From NCBI GenBank assembly GCA_910574475.1, contig CAJTAT010000002.1:1-64000 (forward strand): 64,000 nt of DNA. The letters are read 5' to 3'. The notes under the pieces were generated by a model, which saw only the letters and a program-made list of their open reading frames with translations, was not told where the DNA came from and did not search any database. Of the stretch, positions 43,655 to 53,440 are shown piece after piece. The stretch is from Clostridia bacterium. Lineage in GTDB: Bacteria > Bacillota > Clostridia > Lachnospirales > Lachnospiraceae. The position numbers and the translations under genes are program-made. Within the stretch, counting starts at the first letter, position 1. The number at the start of each line of letters is the position of its first letter.

Positions 43655-44584
43655 TTAAAGTTCCGCTGACTTTAAAAATTTTTCTAAGGCTTCTTTTGTA
43701 GGCATGGACGGCTGAGAACCATACTCTGCCGCTGTCATAGCTCCGGCTCCATTGCCATAGCGGATCGCCTCACGTACGGGGACTCCCGATGCCAGGCTAA
43801 AACAGAATGATGCATTAAACGCATCTCCCGCTGCTGTAGTGTCCACAGCCTGTACCTGGAAGGGTGGGATCACATATTGATCTCCTTTTCCCCCGTAGAG
43901 TGCCCCCTCTGCTCCAAGGGTGATTATCAGGTTCTTTACTCCTTTTTCCTGGAAGGTCTCTATAACCTTTTTTCTCCACAATTCCGGCTCCATATCAGCC
44001 TGACGGCATCCAGTGAAAAATTCAGCCTCTGTCTCATTAGGGGTCAGGTAATCCGCCAGCTCATAATACTCTGGCGGCATTTCCCTGGCCGGAGCCGGAT
44101 TGAGCACTGTGCAAACTCCAGCTCTTTTGGCAATCTTAAGTGCTTCTGTAATTGCCTCCTCATTAATCTGAAGCTGGCTCAACAAAATATCACAGCTTTC
44201 AATCAGGGGCCTGGCCTTTCGTATCTCTTCCACAGTAAGCTTTTCATTTGCAAGGGGAGCTACAATGATCAGGTTATCTCCCTTTTCATCGATCATCACA
44301 CAGTCTGTTCCAGTGTCCTCGGACGCATCTTCAAATACATATTCTGTGTGGATCCCTTCCTGCTTCAGACTTTCCAGCAAGAATCGTCCGCGCTCGTCCT
44401 GACCTACTTTTCCGATCATATAGACCTCTGCTCCAAGCCGGGCTGCCTGTACTGCCTGATTGCCGCCTTTCCCTCCTGCAAAAAAGCCATTTCGAAAGCC
44501 TGTCACTGTCTCTCCTCTGCGCGGAAGTCGCTGGGCCCAGATAAAACAGTCATACAGCAAATCGCCAAGTACTGCAATTTTCAT
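43655..44584 (-). CDS. rbsK: Ribokinase-family sugar kinase (first)
   Basis: This 309-residue PfkB kinase begins MKIAVLGDLLYDCFIWAQRL and has FFAGGKGGNQAVQAARLGA (substrate-binding), YLTPNETEAEFFTG, and the C-terminal DTTAAGDAFNASFCFSLA with the catalytic Asp. It phosphorylates a pentose or deoxy-pentose. Its ATG overlaps the cupin gene's stop by 4 bases. It shares only moderate sequence identity with the second kinase at 45795, so the two probably act on different sugars of one pathway. Confidence 0.85.
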   Translation of the reverse strand: MKIAVLGDLLYDCFIWAQRLPRRGETVTGFRNGFFAGGKGGNQAVQAARLGAEVYMIGKVGQDERGRFLLESLKQEGIHTEYVFEDASEDTGTDCVMIDEKGDNLIIVAPLANEKLTVEEIRKARPLIESCDILLSQLQINEEAITEALKIAKRAGVCTVLNPAPAREMPPEYYELADYLTPNETEAEFFTGCRQADMEPELWRKKVIETFQEKGVKNLIITLGAEGALYGGKGDQYVIPPFQVQAVDTTAAGDAFNASFCFSLASGVPVREAIRYGNGAGAMTAAEYGSQPSMPTKEALEKFLKSAEL

Positions 44585-45027
44585 GTTTCCTGCTCCATTC
44601 TCTTTTCCAGATACTTCTCATCTACATATTTCATAGAAGTTCCCCATGCTTCCTTGCGAGCAAAGTATACATCGTTCAATTCTTGCTTTGGCCACAAGGT
44701 GAACAGCTTGAAATCTTCCTGATTCATTGTGTTATCAATCCAGTGGAATACATGAGGGGGAATGATAATAATATCGCCTGGCTTTACCGGGATTCGATCT
44801 TCATCCAGCCATACATAGCCTGTCCCTTCCACTATATAATAAATCTCTGTCTCCTCATGAGCTCCTCCACCAGTACGGCAACCACCTTTTAAAGTCCCTT
44901 CATTAATATTAATGATGGGAAAGCCAGCCAGCTCATCTCCCGTAAGCTGCTTGGAGCTGTAAGTTTCATCGCATACAAAGGGCACTACATTTTCTGCATT
45001 TACGAATGACCATTTTTTCTTTTCCAT
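44581..45027 (-). CDS. Cupin-domain protein
   Basis: This 148-residue protein contains GGAHEETEIYYIVEGTGYVWLDEDRIPVKPGDIIIIPPHVFHWID, a single cupin barrel with metal ligands H, E, E/Y and H in the usual order. Small cupins in sugar clusters act as isomerases, epimerases or sugar-binding proteins. It lies between the kinase and the galactose-binding-like gene in the same operon. The substrate is unknown. Confidence 0.85.
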   Translation of the reverse strand: MEKKKWSFVNAENVVPFVCDETYSSKQLTGDELAGFPIININEGTLKGGCRTGGGAHEETEIYYIVEGTGYVWLDEDRIPVKPGDIIIIPPHVFHWIDNTMNQEDFKLFTLWPKQELNDVYFARKEAWGTSMKYVDEKYLEKRMEQET

Positions 45028-45054
45028 ATTTTTATTCTCCTATTTCAAGTCCTG

Positions 45055-45561
45055 TTACGGATATATTTTTATTTCACTTGTCTCAGTCCAGGGAATGGGT
45101 GTTCCATGATTCTCCAGAAGATCAAAGCGGATAAATCTTGCTTCTACTGGCTCATCCAGAATAATTTCCTGCCATCCTTCTGCTTTCTCCATATCCACAT
45201 GCTTTACAAAGGTCCAAGGAACATCATCAATCTTGTCCTCCTTGCGGCGAAGCTTGCGTGGTTCATCTGTATCGCTGATGTAAATGTCAATAGCCTTCGC
45301 CAGCTCCTCTAAGATGCTGATATCCAACCCTACATTGCGGAAAATTCGAATTTTGCTGATTTTCTGGGTCTCACCAAAAAAGCTTAATACTACAGTAGCC
45401 GGTCCTGGCGTATTCGCTCCCCAGGTGCCGCCGTTGCGTTCCAGATCGTCCCGAATCAGATTCACTACCCAAAATGTAGGATCTGATTCTGTGTGACTTG
45501 CCCACTCGATACGCGTATAATAAGAGCCGTCACGTCTGACTCCCAATGGATAATTTTCCAT
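45055..45561 (-). CDS. Galactose-binding-fold-like protein of the sugar operon
   Basis: This 168-residue protein has no signal peptide. It shows KISKIRIFRNVGLDISILEEL and GWQEIILDEPVEARFIRFDLLENHG ... SEIKIYP, which resemble the strands of F5/8 type C (discoidin) carbohydrate-binding domains. Those are normally exported, so a cytoplasmic version among sugar enzymes is unusual. The ribosome site TAGGAGG lies directly after two 107-base palindromic repeats. The function is unknown. Confidence 0.6.
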   Translation of the reverse strand: MENYPLGVRRDGSYYTRIEWASHTESDPTFWVVNLIRDDLERNGGTWGANTPGPATVVLSFFGETQKISKIRIFRNVGLDISILEELAKAIDIYISDTDEPRKLRRKEDKIDDVPWTFVKHVDMEKAEGWQEIILDEPVEARFIRFDLLENHGTPIPWTETSEIKIYP

Positions 45562-45577
45562 ACTTTACCTCCTATTT

Positions 45578-45791
45578 TAAGTTCCGCTTCGGCCCTATCC
45601 GCGCACGGGGATATAGAACGAATTTCCAGCCACAATTCTTGTGTCTGGAAATTGTTCTGTGCGCTGTTCAGGCCTTCGCTGTTGTAAGTTCCGCTTCGGC
45701 CCTATCCGCGCACGGGGATATAGAACGAATTTCCAGCCACAATTCTTGTGTCTGGAAATTGTTCTGTGCGCTGTTCAGGCCTTCGCTGTTG
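45578..45791 (-). repeat. Two tandem copies of the ~107-bp palindromic repeat
   Basis: Bases 45578-45684 and 45685-45791 appear identical. On the minus strand each unit has AATTTCCAGACACAA pairing with TTGTGGCTGGAAATT, an outer GGCC/GGCC stem, and ends GCGGAACTTA. The cluster fills the gap between the second ribokinase stop and the ribosome site of the gene at 45561. Confidence 0.9.
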
Positions 45792-45794
45792 TAC

Positions 45795-46724
45795 TCATTT
45801 GTAGTTTTTCTCATACATGCTTTGCACATCTTTTCTGTATGGCATAGCCGGTGCCGTTCCTGGTTTTGTCACAGACAGGGCTCCCGTCACATTGCCGTAG
45901 CGCAGGGCGGTGAACAGATCTTTGCCCTCTGCCAGAGCCATCACAAAACCGCCGTTAAATGCGTCTCCGGCTCCTGTGGTATCCACGGCCTCCACGTTTA
46001 GCCGTTCCACCAATTCGTTTCTCTCCTGATTCATGGCGAATGCTCCCAGGGATCCCAGCGTGATAACTACTTCTTTCACCCCTTTATCCAGGAACACCTG
46101 GGCGGCTTTCTTTGCGTCTGCCTGATTTTCAATCTTTACTCCTGTCAGAACCTGGGCCTCTGTCTCATTTGGCGTCACAATATTGATTTTTCGAAGCACT
46201 TCATCGGGTAGCTGGGCGGCTGGAGCCGGATTCAATACAATGGTGACTCCCGCCTCATAGGCAATGTCAATGACTTTGTACAGGGCGTCCAGATTAATCT
46301 CTAACTGCAGAAGAAGGATTCCAGCTGACTCAATCAGTTTTCGGCTCTTTTCCACATCCTCTAATGTAATATTTCCACAGGCTCCACTGATCACTACAAT
46401 CTCATTTTGAGCCGTACTCTCATCAACCAGAATCAGTGCACAGCCTGTCTCTTTCTCTTCATCCTCGAAAATGTAAGATGTATCCATATTTTCTTTTTTA
46501 TAAAAGTCTGTAGCAACGGTCCCGAAGACATCACGGCCCACCTTGGTTACAAGGGTCACATCCGCCCCCGCCCTGTGGGCTGCAACTGCCTGATTGGATC
46601 CCTTTCCGCCGGGCCCCATGACAAAGGAGCTTCCCATGACTGTCTCCCCTGGTACCGGAAGACGGGGGGTTCTGCCTGTCAAATCTACTACAAAGCTTCC
46701 AAATACAACAACTTTCTTATTCAT
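45795..46724 (-). CDS. rbsK: Ribokinase-family sugar kinase (second)
   Basis: This 309-residue PfkB kinase begins MNKKVVVFGSFVVDLTGRTP. It has VMGPGGKGSNQAVAAHRAGA, IVTPNETEAQVLTG and the catalytic VEAVDTTGAGDAFNGGFVMA. It is closer to classical ribokinase than the copy at 43655. Its start overlaps the DUF4432 gene's stop by 4 bases. The stop is followed within 3 bases by the tandem palindromic repeats. Confidence 0.88.
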   Translation of the reverse strand: MNKKVVVFGSFVVDLTGRTPRLPVPGETVMGSSFVMGPGGKGSNQAVAAHRAGADVTLVTKVGRDVFGTVATDFYKKENMDTSYIFEDEEKETGCALILVDESTAQNEIVVISGACGNITLEDVEKSRKLIESAGILLLQLEINLDALYKVIDIAYEAGVTIVLNPAPAAQLPDEVLRKINIVTPNETEAQVLTGVKIENQADAKKAAQVFLDKGVKEVVITLGSLGAFAMNQERNELVERLNVEAVDTTGAGDAFNGGFVMALAEGKDLFTALRYGNVTGALSVTKPGTAPAMPYRKDVQSMYEKNYK

Positions 46725-47824
46725 TTACATCCCTCCGACAGCATTATATTTTCTACTCTTTTATGCAGCCTTTGAAGTTCTTCCACTCCATCCAGTATTC
46801 CAAGCTCCATCTCCACAACATGGGTCTGCATAGGCTCCAAAACTTCCAGTTTTCCCTGCTGTCTCTGTTCCTTCCGCCCTATAGGATGACAATTTCCCGG
46901 TTCAAAGGCAAAGACATATTCGCCTTCCCGCTCCACTTTCCACTGGGCAAAGCAGGGCATTTGTGCAGGATAAAAAGTAAGATAAAATGCCAGTTGGAGC
47001 TTATCATTCACAAGGGCTACTGTGGTCCGTCCCTGTCTGTCTGGGCAAAGCTCATGAAAAAACTGCTGCTCTGTCACTCCTGCTTTTGGTCTGTCACAGA
47101 CTTGATAGCGCTCCATCCCTTGTTTTGACACTTCTGTCTCAGCCCACACATGAACACTAGGAGCAAGGAGGTGGGCGCCTTTATCCAGAATGGGATACCC
47201 GATATTAATATGATAGAAAAACATCAGCGGATCGGGAGTGCTTCCTGCGTTCTGGTATTCATCCCGGATTCGAAAGCATTTTTCTCCAAGTCCTGCCTCA
47301 ATGGTTCTTCTCAATGTCAAATGCTCCCCATGCAGACGTCCCTCACTCATCCGTCCGGTGACTTTCATCTGATACCCTTGTGATGTCCAGTCCTCCCAGG
47401 TTCCCACCTGATCAGCAGCCGTGTTAGAAATGTCACCGTGCAGTCCGTAGAGTACTTCTCCCAGAACAGGATGCGTATCTGTACAGTCTGGTCCGGCATT
47501 GGAGATCCCGCAGGTGGTCAACATTCCTGCAAAAAAGCTTTTCAGCCACTGGCTCTGCCTGGGATCGTGATAGGCGGGAGCTGTAATGCCTGCCTTGGAA
47601 ATATAAGATACGGGTACGCCTCGATAGCGGCATCCGGCAATATCCATCCCTCTTCCGGGAAGGACTGTAAACTCCAGTCCTCCTCCCGTATTTACATCGA
47701 CTGCCTCCACACCAGTGGCTTTTCCCTCTGAGAGAATACAACGTCTAAGTCCCCCAACCTGGGCCATATTTCCATAATAAGAGATACAAGATCTTCTGTC
47801 TGGTTCAGGTTTCCAATTCTCCAT
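46721..47824 (-). CDS. DUF4432 aldose-1-epimerase-like protein
   Basis: This 367-residue beta-sandwich protein contains LEFTVLPGRGMDIAGCRYRG, LLTTCGISNAGPDC, YGLHGDISNTAA and MFFYHINIGYPILD, typical of the DUF4432 mutarotase group. Such proteins convert sugar anomers or epimers. Relatives occur in deoxyribose and sugar-acid clusters. It lies between the dehydrogenase and the second kinase in the leftward operon. Confidence 0.8.
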   Translation of the reverse strand: MENWKPEPDRRSCISYYGNMAQVGGLRRCILSEGKATGVEAVDVNTGGGLEFTVLPGRGMDIAGCRYRGVPVSYISKAGITAPAYHDPRQSQWLKSFFAGMLTTCGISNAGPDCTDTHPVLGEVLYGLHGDISNTAADQVGTWEDWTSQGYQMKVTGRMSEGRLHGEHLTLRRTIEAGLGEKCFRIRDEYQNAGSTPDPLMFFYHINIGYPILDKGAHLLAPSVHVWAETEVSKQGMERYQVCDRPKAGVTEQQFFHELCPDRQGRTTVALVNDKLQLAFYLTFYPAQMPCFAQWKVEREGEYVFAFEPGNCHPIGRKEQRQQGKLEVLEPMQTHVVEMELGILDGVEELQRLHKRVENIMLSEGCK

Positions 47825-47835
47825 GGGAACCTCCT

Positions 47836-48885
47836 TTATGTATCAAAATCAATCATAATTTTCACTCTGCTGTCATTGTGCTTTTTTACCGCCTCGAAAC
47901 CTTCCTTGGCCCGTTCAAAGGGATAATGCTCTGTAATCATGGGTGCCAGATTGATCAGGCCGTTCTCCAGCATATCCAAAATCTTTCTTCCCATATTCGG
48001 TGTTCCTGCTGCTCCGATCAGCGTACAGTTTTTCGCTATAATCCGATCAATCTTAGCATTGGGAATCACTTGCTCATAAAATCCGGGGATAACAATGGTT
48101 CCGCTGGGACGAAGCAGTTCCAACAGATTATTAAAAATCTCAGGATTTCCCGTTGTATCCAAAATAATATCCATTCCCCGGCCGTTTGTCTCCCGCATCA
48201 CCACATCCATCAGATTTTCTTTTGTGGTATTTATCAGGACGCTGGCTCCCATTTCCTTGCCAATGGCCAGTTTTTTATCCTTGCGCCCTGCCAAAAGAAT
48301 TTTTCCGACACCCATTCCTCTGGCACAGGCCATTCCACCCAGACCGATAGGCCCGGTTCCCACAACCAGAAGATTCTGTCCCGGCCCCATAGGAGAGCGT
48401 GTCAAACCATACAGACCGATACTGGCTGGTTCCACCGCTGCCGCCACATCCAGAGGCACATTGTCTGGAACACGAAAGGTTAATCTCTCTGGCATCAACA
48501 TATATTCTGCAAATCCACCCGGCCAGCAATTCCCCGTCGTCCCGATAGCACGGCCGTTAATACAGCTCTGATACTCACCTTGAAGACAATATTCACACTC
48601 TCCACAGGAATAGCCGGTGTCACTGATTACCCGATCTCCTGGCTTTAGTCTTTTCGTCTCTGATCCAACCTCCACAACTACACCCGACCATTCGTGGCCA
48701 AGCCGCACCGGGTAGATCGCTTCCATTCCGTCTCCCAGATTCAGAGTTCCCTCTGCAATAGCAATATCTGTGGCACAAATCCCGCAATGAGCCACCTTTG
48801 CAACGATATCATGAGGTCCTGGCACTGGTTTTTCCATTTCAACAAAGCGCAGTGATCCTGGCTTGTCCGCTACTAAAACCTTCAT
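47836..48885 (-). CDS. Zinc-dependent medium-chain dehydrogenase
   Basis: This 349-residue protein has GHEWSGVVVEVGS (catalytic zinc His/Glu), CGECEYCLQGEYQSC (structural zinc cysteines) and a Rossmann motif LLVVGTGPIGLGG. It belongs to the sorbitol/threonine dehydrogenase-like group and would oxidise a polyol or sugar alcohol with NAD(P). Its leader has the GGACTTATAAATTAGGAGG form of the shared motif. It follows the SDR gene by about 46 bases. Confidence 0.88.
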   Translation of the reverse strand: MKVLVADKPGSLRFVEMEKPVPGPHDIVAKVAHCGICATDIAIAEGTLNLGDGMEAIYPVRLGHEWSGVVVEVGSETKRLKPGDRVISDTGYSCGECEYCLQGEYQSCINGRAIGTTGNCWPGGFAEYMLMPERLTFRVPDNVPLDVAAAVEPASIGLYGLTRSPMGPGQNLLVVGTGPIGLGGMACARGMGVGKILLAGRKDKKLAIGKEMGASVLINTTKENLMDVVMRETNGRGMDIILDTTGNPEIFNNLLELLRPSGTIVIPGFYEQVIPNAKIDRIIAKNCTLIGAAGTPNMGRKILDMLENGLINLAPMITEHYPFERAKEGFEAVKKHNDSRVKIMIDFDT

Positions 48886-48931
48886 AAAAAATACCTCCTA
48901 ATTTATAAGTCCCCCTATTATAAGACACCAG

Positions 48932-49720
48932 TCAAAAGTCTCGCGTATATCCACACACCCAGCCGCCGTCCACGATATTGATGGTTCCTGTCATATAGGA
49001 AGAATCATCAGAGGCCAAAAAGCAGGCCATTCCTGCAATGTCTTTGGGCTCGCCGGGACGCTTCTGGGGAATGTGAGACATCATAGCCTCTGCTTTGACC
49101 GGATCTGCATAAAAGAGCTTCCTCGTTCCTTCAAACATAATGGAGCCTGGCGCAATGCCATTTACCCGAATATTTAATGGCGCCAGTTCCAGTGCCATGG
49201 CTTTCGTCAGGTTGAACACGCCAGCCTTTGCCGCTGTAAATGCACACTGGAGACGAAGAGGAGTCACTCCTACAATAGAACCAATATTAATGATATTTCC
49301 ACCTTCTCCCTGCTTCACCATCTGCTGGATAGCTGGCTTGGAGCAGTAGTAGACGCCGTTCAAATCTACATTGATAATACGTTCCCACAGCTCGTCTGAG
49401 TATTCGTGTATGGGCTTTCTCTCGTCTGGTCCGCCGTTAATACCTGCATTATTCACCAGAACATCCAACCGCCCATACAATTTTACAGTCTCTGCAATCA
49501 TATTGGCTGCGCTTTCCTTCTTTCCCACATCTGCCACAACCGGTGCCGCCTCTCCGCCTTTTGCCTTGATGGCATCTACCGTTGCCTGAAGAGTTGCAAT
49601 GGTCCGGCCTGCCACTACTACTTTAGCTCCATTTTCTGCAAAAGCTTCCGCCATGGCTCCTCCGATAGCGCCTCCGCCGCCTGTCACAATTACTACTCTG
49701 TCTTTCAAATCTACCTGCAT
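48932..49720 (-). CDS. Short-chain dehydrogenase/reductase
   Basis: This 262-residue protein has the cofactor motif VIVTGGGGAIGGAMAEAF, LVNNAGINGG, a catalytic Ser-Tyr-Lys-like region (INIGSIVGVTPLRLQCAFTAAKAG) and a substrate-binding tail. The usual YxxxK appears as F-T-A-A-K, so the catalytic Tyr is replaced by Phe. This is a missing key residue and may alter or abolish the classical reaction. It follows the ABC permeases in the same operon. Confidence 0.82.
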   Translation of the reverse strand: MQVDLKDRVVIVTGGGGAIGGAMAEAFAENGAKVVVAGRTIATLQATVDAIKAKGGEAAPVVADVGKKESAANMIAETVKLYGRLDVLVNNAGINGGPDERKPIHEYSDELWERIINVDLNGVYYCSKPAIQQMVKQGEGGNIINIGSIVGVTPLRLQCAFTAAKAGVFNLTKAMALELAPLNIRVNGIAPGSIMFEGTRKLFYADPVKAEAMMSHIPQKRPGEPKDIAGMACFLASDDSSYMTGTINIVDGGWVCGYTRDF

Positions 49721-49753
49721 ATCTTTTCCTCTCTTTCATTAATTTTTATTTTG

Positions 49754-50749
49754 TCAGGCCGGAATCTTCCTCTTCTGCCTGTATAAATCAAACAATACGG
49801 CTCCTGCCATCAAAAGTCCCTGTACCGCCACTTTCATGGTAGCCGGGCATCCCAGGAAGATAATCGCGTTCTCCGCCACGAATACCAGGCTCACACCAAT
49901 GAGCACGCCAAGAGGAGAACCCTTTCCTCCTGCCAGGCTGACGCCTCCCACCACGCATCCTGCTATGGCCCTAAACTCCCAGCCGTCTCCTGTCTCTGGA
50001 AGTCCCAGACCAATATCCAGGGTAAGGAGGATTCCTGCTATAGCAGAGAGAAATGATGAAATGATGTATGCTTCAATTCGAACCTTGTTCGTATTAATTC
50101 CCGCCAGGGCAGCTACTTCCCGGTTGTCACCCACAGCCAAAAGCCTTCTTCCCCAGAGAGTTTTCTTGATCACTACAAATACAAAGGCAAATATGAGAAT
50201 CATCAACCAAAAATAAATGGGCATCCCCAGATAACGCTTGTCAAAGACAGCTACCAGTGTAAAGCCCTCCTGGGTAGTCAGGGAAAATTGATACCCTTTG
50301 ATAAACAGGTATCTTGCTCCTCCCACCATGTACAGAGTTCCCATGGTTGCCACAAAATCAGGGATATCAAAGTATACTACAAGAATTCCATTGATCAATC
50401 CCACCACCAGACAGGCAGCAATACCAATTAAGATAGCCACCCACTGGTTCATTCCTCCATCCACCACCAGGGCAGACATAATAATTCCTGCAAGTCCGGC
50501 TACTCTTCCGGTGGAAATATCCACCTGACCTACCATCAACGGAAAACTTGCTCCAAGAGCCGTCAATGCAATAAAGGTCAACTGGGTAAACATGGCCGAA
50601 AAGTTTCCCACAGACAGAAAGTCTGGGCGAATCAAGGTTGTCACTACCATAATTCCTACTAAGGGCAGGAATACGCCAAATTCATCCGTTCCCAGGATCG
50701 CCCGAAGCTTTGGAAAGCTTGTTCCTTTTACAGCTTGCTCGTTCATCAT
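49754..50749 (-). CDS. Ribose-type ABC transporter permease (second)
   Basis: This 331-residue RbsC-like permease has eight to ten hydrophobic segments, with AGLAGIIMSALVVDGG, LAALAGINTNKVRIEAYI-type and RAIAGCVVGGVSLAGGKGSPLG motifs. The ATG at 50749 follows AAGGAG with a 7-base gap. A second RbsC-like gene lies directly upstream, so the channel is probably a heterodimer. It serves uptake of a monosaccharide. Confidence 0.88.
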   Translation of the reverse strand: MMNEQAVKGTSFPKLRAILGTDEFGVFLPLVGIMVVTTLIRPDFLSVGNFSAMFTQLTFIALTALGASFPLMVGQVDISTGRVAGLAGIIMSALVVDGGMNQWVAILIGIAACLVVGLINGILVVYFDIPDFVATMGTLYMVGGARYLFIKGYQFSLTTQEGFTLVAVFDKRYLGMPIYFWLMILIFAFVFVVIKKTLWGRRLLAVGDNREVAALAGINTNKVRIEAYIISSFLSAIAGILLTLDIGLGLPETGDGWEFRAIAGCVVGGVSLAGGKGSPLGVLIGVSLVFVAENAIIFLGCPATMKVAVQGLLMAGAVLFDLYRQKRKIPA

Positions 50750-50772
50750 CTTCACACTCCTTTCCTGTGAGA

Positions 50773-51759
50773 CTAAACCATTTTCCGTGCTTCCAGGCGT
50801 TTTCTCTGAGTATCCATAATCACGGACATTACCAGAATCAAGCCAATGAGCACAAGCTGCAGGTTCGTATTGACATCTAGTATTCTCAGACAATACCAGA
50901 GCGTGTGGAACAATAGAACACCCAGTGCCACCCCAAAGGAAGACCCTGCGCCTCCTGCCATAGAGATGCCACCCACAGCGCAACAGATAATTGCCCTAAA
51001 TTCCCGTCCGCCGCCAAAAGCTGCATTCATAGCTCCTGCGTTTAGAGTGTCAAACATACCGCTCACAGCGGCAAATACACCTGCCAACACAAATGCAATC
51101 AGTTTAATACGCTTTGCATTTAGTCCCGCCATGACAGATGCATCCTGATTACCTCCAACAGACCGGAGATAATAGCCATACCGGGTTCTGCGAATCAAAA
51201 TATCCAGAAGTATAATCAGTGCAATAAAGATAAAGAACATCCAGCTTAACCCCAAAGGTTTCGCTCTTACGAACTCTCCTGTGTTCAGGGACATGATAGA
51301 GATAGGCGCTCCCTGACTGATGGTTACGGCCAAGCCTTGGCAGATAAACTGGGTGGCCAAGGTGGTGATCCAACTGCTCAGCCCCAGATGGCATACACAA
51401 AAGCCATTGAGCAATCCCACGGCTGCACCTGTCAACAGGCACAGAAGAAGACATGGGATCAGAGGCAGATGCCACTCGCTGGCCGCCATAGCCATCACAA
51501 TTCCTGCCAGACATCCATTCATGCCTACAGACAGATCAATCTCTCCTGACATGATAATGAGGCATTCACCCAGGGTAGCCGCCCCAATGAATACGCTTCC
51601 CACCAGAATGGAGGATATATATTTCCAGGTCAGAAAATTCGGCTTCAGCATCGTTGTAATCACACACACGATGAGGATCGGAATCATAATTCCAATTTCA
51701 GGATTCAAAAAAAGCTTTAGCAGAATATCTGATTTATTGCTTTTCTGTTTCTCATTCAT
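50773..51759 (-). CDS. Ribose-type ABC transporter permease (first)
   Basis: This 328-residue permease has FIGAATLGECLIIMSGEIDLSVG, LGLSSWITTLATQFICQGLA and FRAIICCAVGGISMAGGAGSSFG, typical of the RbsC/XylH family. The start at 51759 follows GGAGG by 9 bases and overlaps the ATPase stop by 8 bases. It is the partner of the permease at 49754. Confidence 0.88.
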   Translation of the reverse strand: MNEKQKSNKSDILLKLFLNPEIGIMIPILIVCVITTMLKPNFLTWKYISSILVGSVFIGAATLGECLIIMSGEIDLSVGMNGCLAGIVMAMAASEWHLPLIPCLLLCLLTGAAVGLLNGFCVCHLGLSSWITTLATQFICQGLAVTISQGAPISIMSLNTGEFVRAKPLGLSWMFFIFIALIILLDILIRRTRYGYYLRSVGGNQDASVMAGLNAKRIKLIAFVLAGVFAAVSGMFDTLNAGAMNAAFGGGREFRAIICCAVGGISMAGGAGSSFGVALGVLLFHTLWYCLRILDVNTNLQLVLIGLILVMSVIMDTQRKRLEARKMV

Positions 51760-53338
51760 CTTTTGTCTCCTCCTTTCCCGGTTTAGACACATTCTTAAAG
51801 GTCTTCGTAGCCAACTGCATTATACTTGCCTCCCGGGCCTCCTCCTTATTCAATTCACCAGCCACATGCCCCTCTGCCATAATCACAAACCGATCGCTCA
51901 TGGCCATCAGCTCTGGAAGCTCAGAGGAAATCATGATAATAGCCGCTCCCTGAGATGCCAGTTGATTAATCAACTGGTAGATCTCATTCTTGGATCCCAC
52001 ATCAATTCCTTTTGTAGGTTCATCCAGAATAATAACCTTCGGCTCTGTATTCAGCGCCCTTGCAATGACCACCTTCTGCTGATTGCCTCCTGATAGTGTG
52101 GCAACTCTGGTATTCAAACTGGGAGCTTTTACCCGCAAATCATCAAAATAAGGCTTCGCCCTATCTACAATACTTTTGTCTGATACAAAATACGCTTTGC
52201 TGATAGCTTTCAGATTGGAGATAACAATATTTTTCTGTATATCCCATCTGAAATTCAGACCATAGCGCTTTCGATCCTCACTTACCATGCTGATTCCATT
52301 GCGTACCGCATCCTCAGAATTTCTAATATGTATTTCTCTCCTATTGAGGAATATCTTCCCAGATTTTATAGGCATCATACCATAGATTGCCGAACAGACC
52401 TCAGAGCGCCCGGCTCCCACCAGCCCTCCAAGTCCTACTACTTCTCCTGCTCTCACGGAGAAAGATACTTTATGAATCAAATCGCGATTTGCAATATATG
52501 GATGTTCTACGGTCAGGTCTTCCACACGGAATACCTCTTCCCCGATTTTATTCTCCCGTTCAGGATACATGTCAGAGATCTCACGGCCTATCATATCCGC
52601 AATAATCTTCGCCGTATCATATTCTTTCTTTTCAAATGTGCTGATATTCTTACCATCTCTCAAAATTGTTACACGATCTGTGAGTTCCAGAATTTCATCT
52701 AGTTTATGTGTTACAAAAATAACGCTTGTGCCGTTCTCCTTTAAGTTCCGTACCACCTCGAATAAGCGCTCCACATCACTTGAAGACAGGGAGGTTGTGG
52801 GCTCATCTAATATTAAAACTTTTGGTCTTGTGGCAAGAGCTCTTGCAATCATCAGCATCTGCTGCTGCCCCACAGAGAGCTTGCGCACATCTGCCTTTGG
52901 ATTCAGGTCAATCTTATTTCCCCTCAGCAATTCCTCACATGCCCGATACATTTCCTTAAAATTTACAAAAGGCGTTTTACTCTGTCTATTTCCATGAATC
53001 TTTTCTAACCGCAGATCTGACATGTAAATATTTTCCGCCACACTGAAATTCTTCAGTACATTGGTCTCCTGTGGTACATACCCGATTCCCTCTTTCATAG
53101 CATCCATGGTACAGGTAGGAGCAATCTCCTTTCCCTCCAAAAGCAGCTTTCCTTCATATGAGCCGTGGGGATAGATTCCATTTAGAATCTTAAGCAGCGT
53201 AGACTTTCCCGCCCCGTTCTCACCAATCAGTCCCAGTACCTCTCCGTATTTTACATTCAGACAGACCGAGTCGTTGGCCAGTACACCGGGGAATCTCTTC
53301 GTAATATCCACGGCTTCCAGTACATATCCTCTCTCCAT
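51752..53338 (-). CDS. Ribose-type ABC transporter ATPase
   Basis: This 528-residue protein has two ABC domains. The first has a full Walker A GENGAGKST, LSVGQQQMLMIARAL and LILDEPTTSLS. The second has the degenerate GLVGAGRSE, LSGGNQQKVVIARAL and IILDEPTKGID, the usual asymmetric layout of RbsA/MglA. It energises the two permeases for sugar uptake. It follows the binding protein by about 100 bases. Confidence 0.92.
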   Translation of the reverse strand: MERGYVLEAVDITKRFPGVLANDSVCLNVKYGEVLGLIGENGAGKSTLLKILNGIYPHGSYEGKLLLEGKEIAPTCTMDAMKEGIGYVPQETNVLKNFSVAENIYMSDLRLEKIHGNRQSKTPFVNFKEMYRACEELLRGNKIDLNPKADVRKLSVGQQQMLMIARALATRPKVLILDEPTTSLSSSDVERLFEVVRNLKENGTSVIFVTHKLDEILELTDRVTILRDGKNISTFEKKEYDTAKIIADMIGREISDMYPERENKIGEEVFRVEDLTVEHPYIANRDLIHKVSFSVRAGEVVGLGGLVGAGRSEVCSAIYGMMPIKSGKIFLNRREIHIRNSEDAVRNGISMVSEDRKRYGLNFRWDIQKNIVISNLKAISKAYFVSDKSIVDRAKPYFDDLRVKAPSLNTRVATLSGGNQQKVVIARALNTEPKVIILDEPTKGIDVGSKNEIYQLINQLASQGAAIIMISSELPELMAMSDRFVIMAEGHVAGELNKEEAREASIMQLATKTFKNVSKPGKEETKDE

Positions 53339-53440
53339 AAAATCCCTTCCTATGTATATACCGTCTGATTAAGTGAGGGAGGGCGTTACCAGGAACTCCC
53401 ATGTAACACCCTCCCCATAAGCATTGTTACCTATTCATTT

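Noticed and set aside
45578..45791. CRISPR array
   Set aside because: The units are about 106 bases, directly abutting, palindromic, and have no unique spacers.
45493..46001. Open frames on the plus strand across the tandem palindromic repeats
   Set aside because: They translate the repeats and the reverse of the ribokinase gene.
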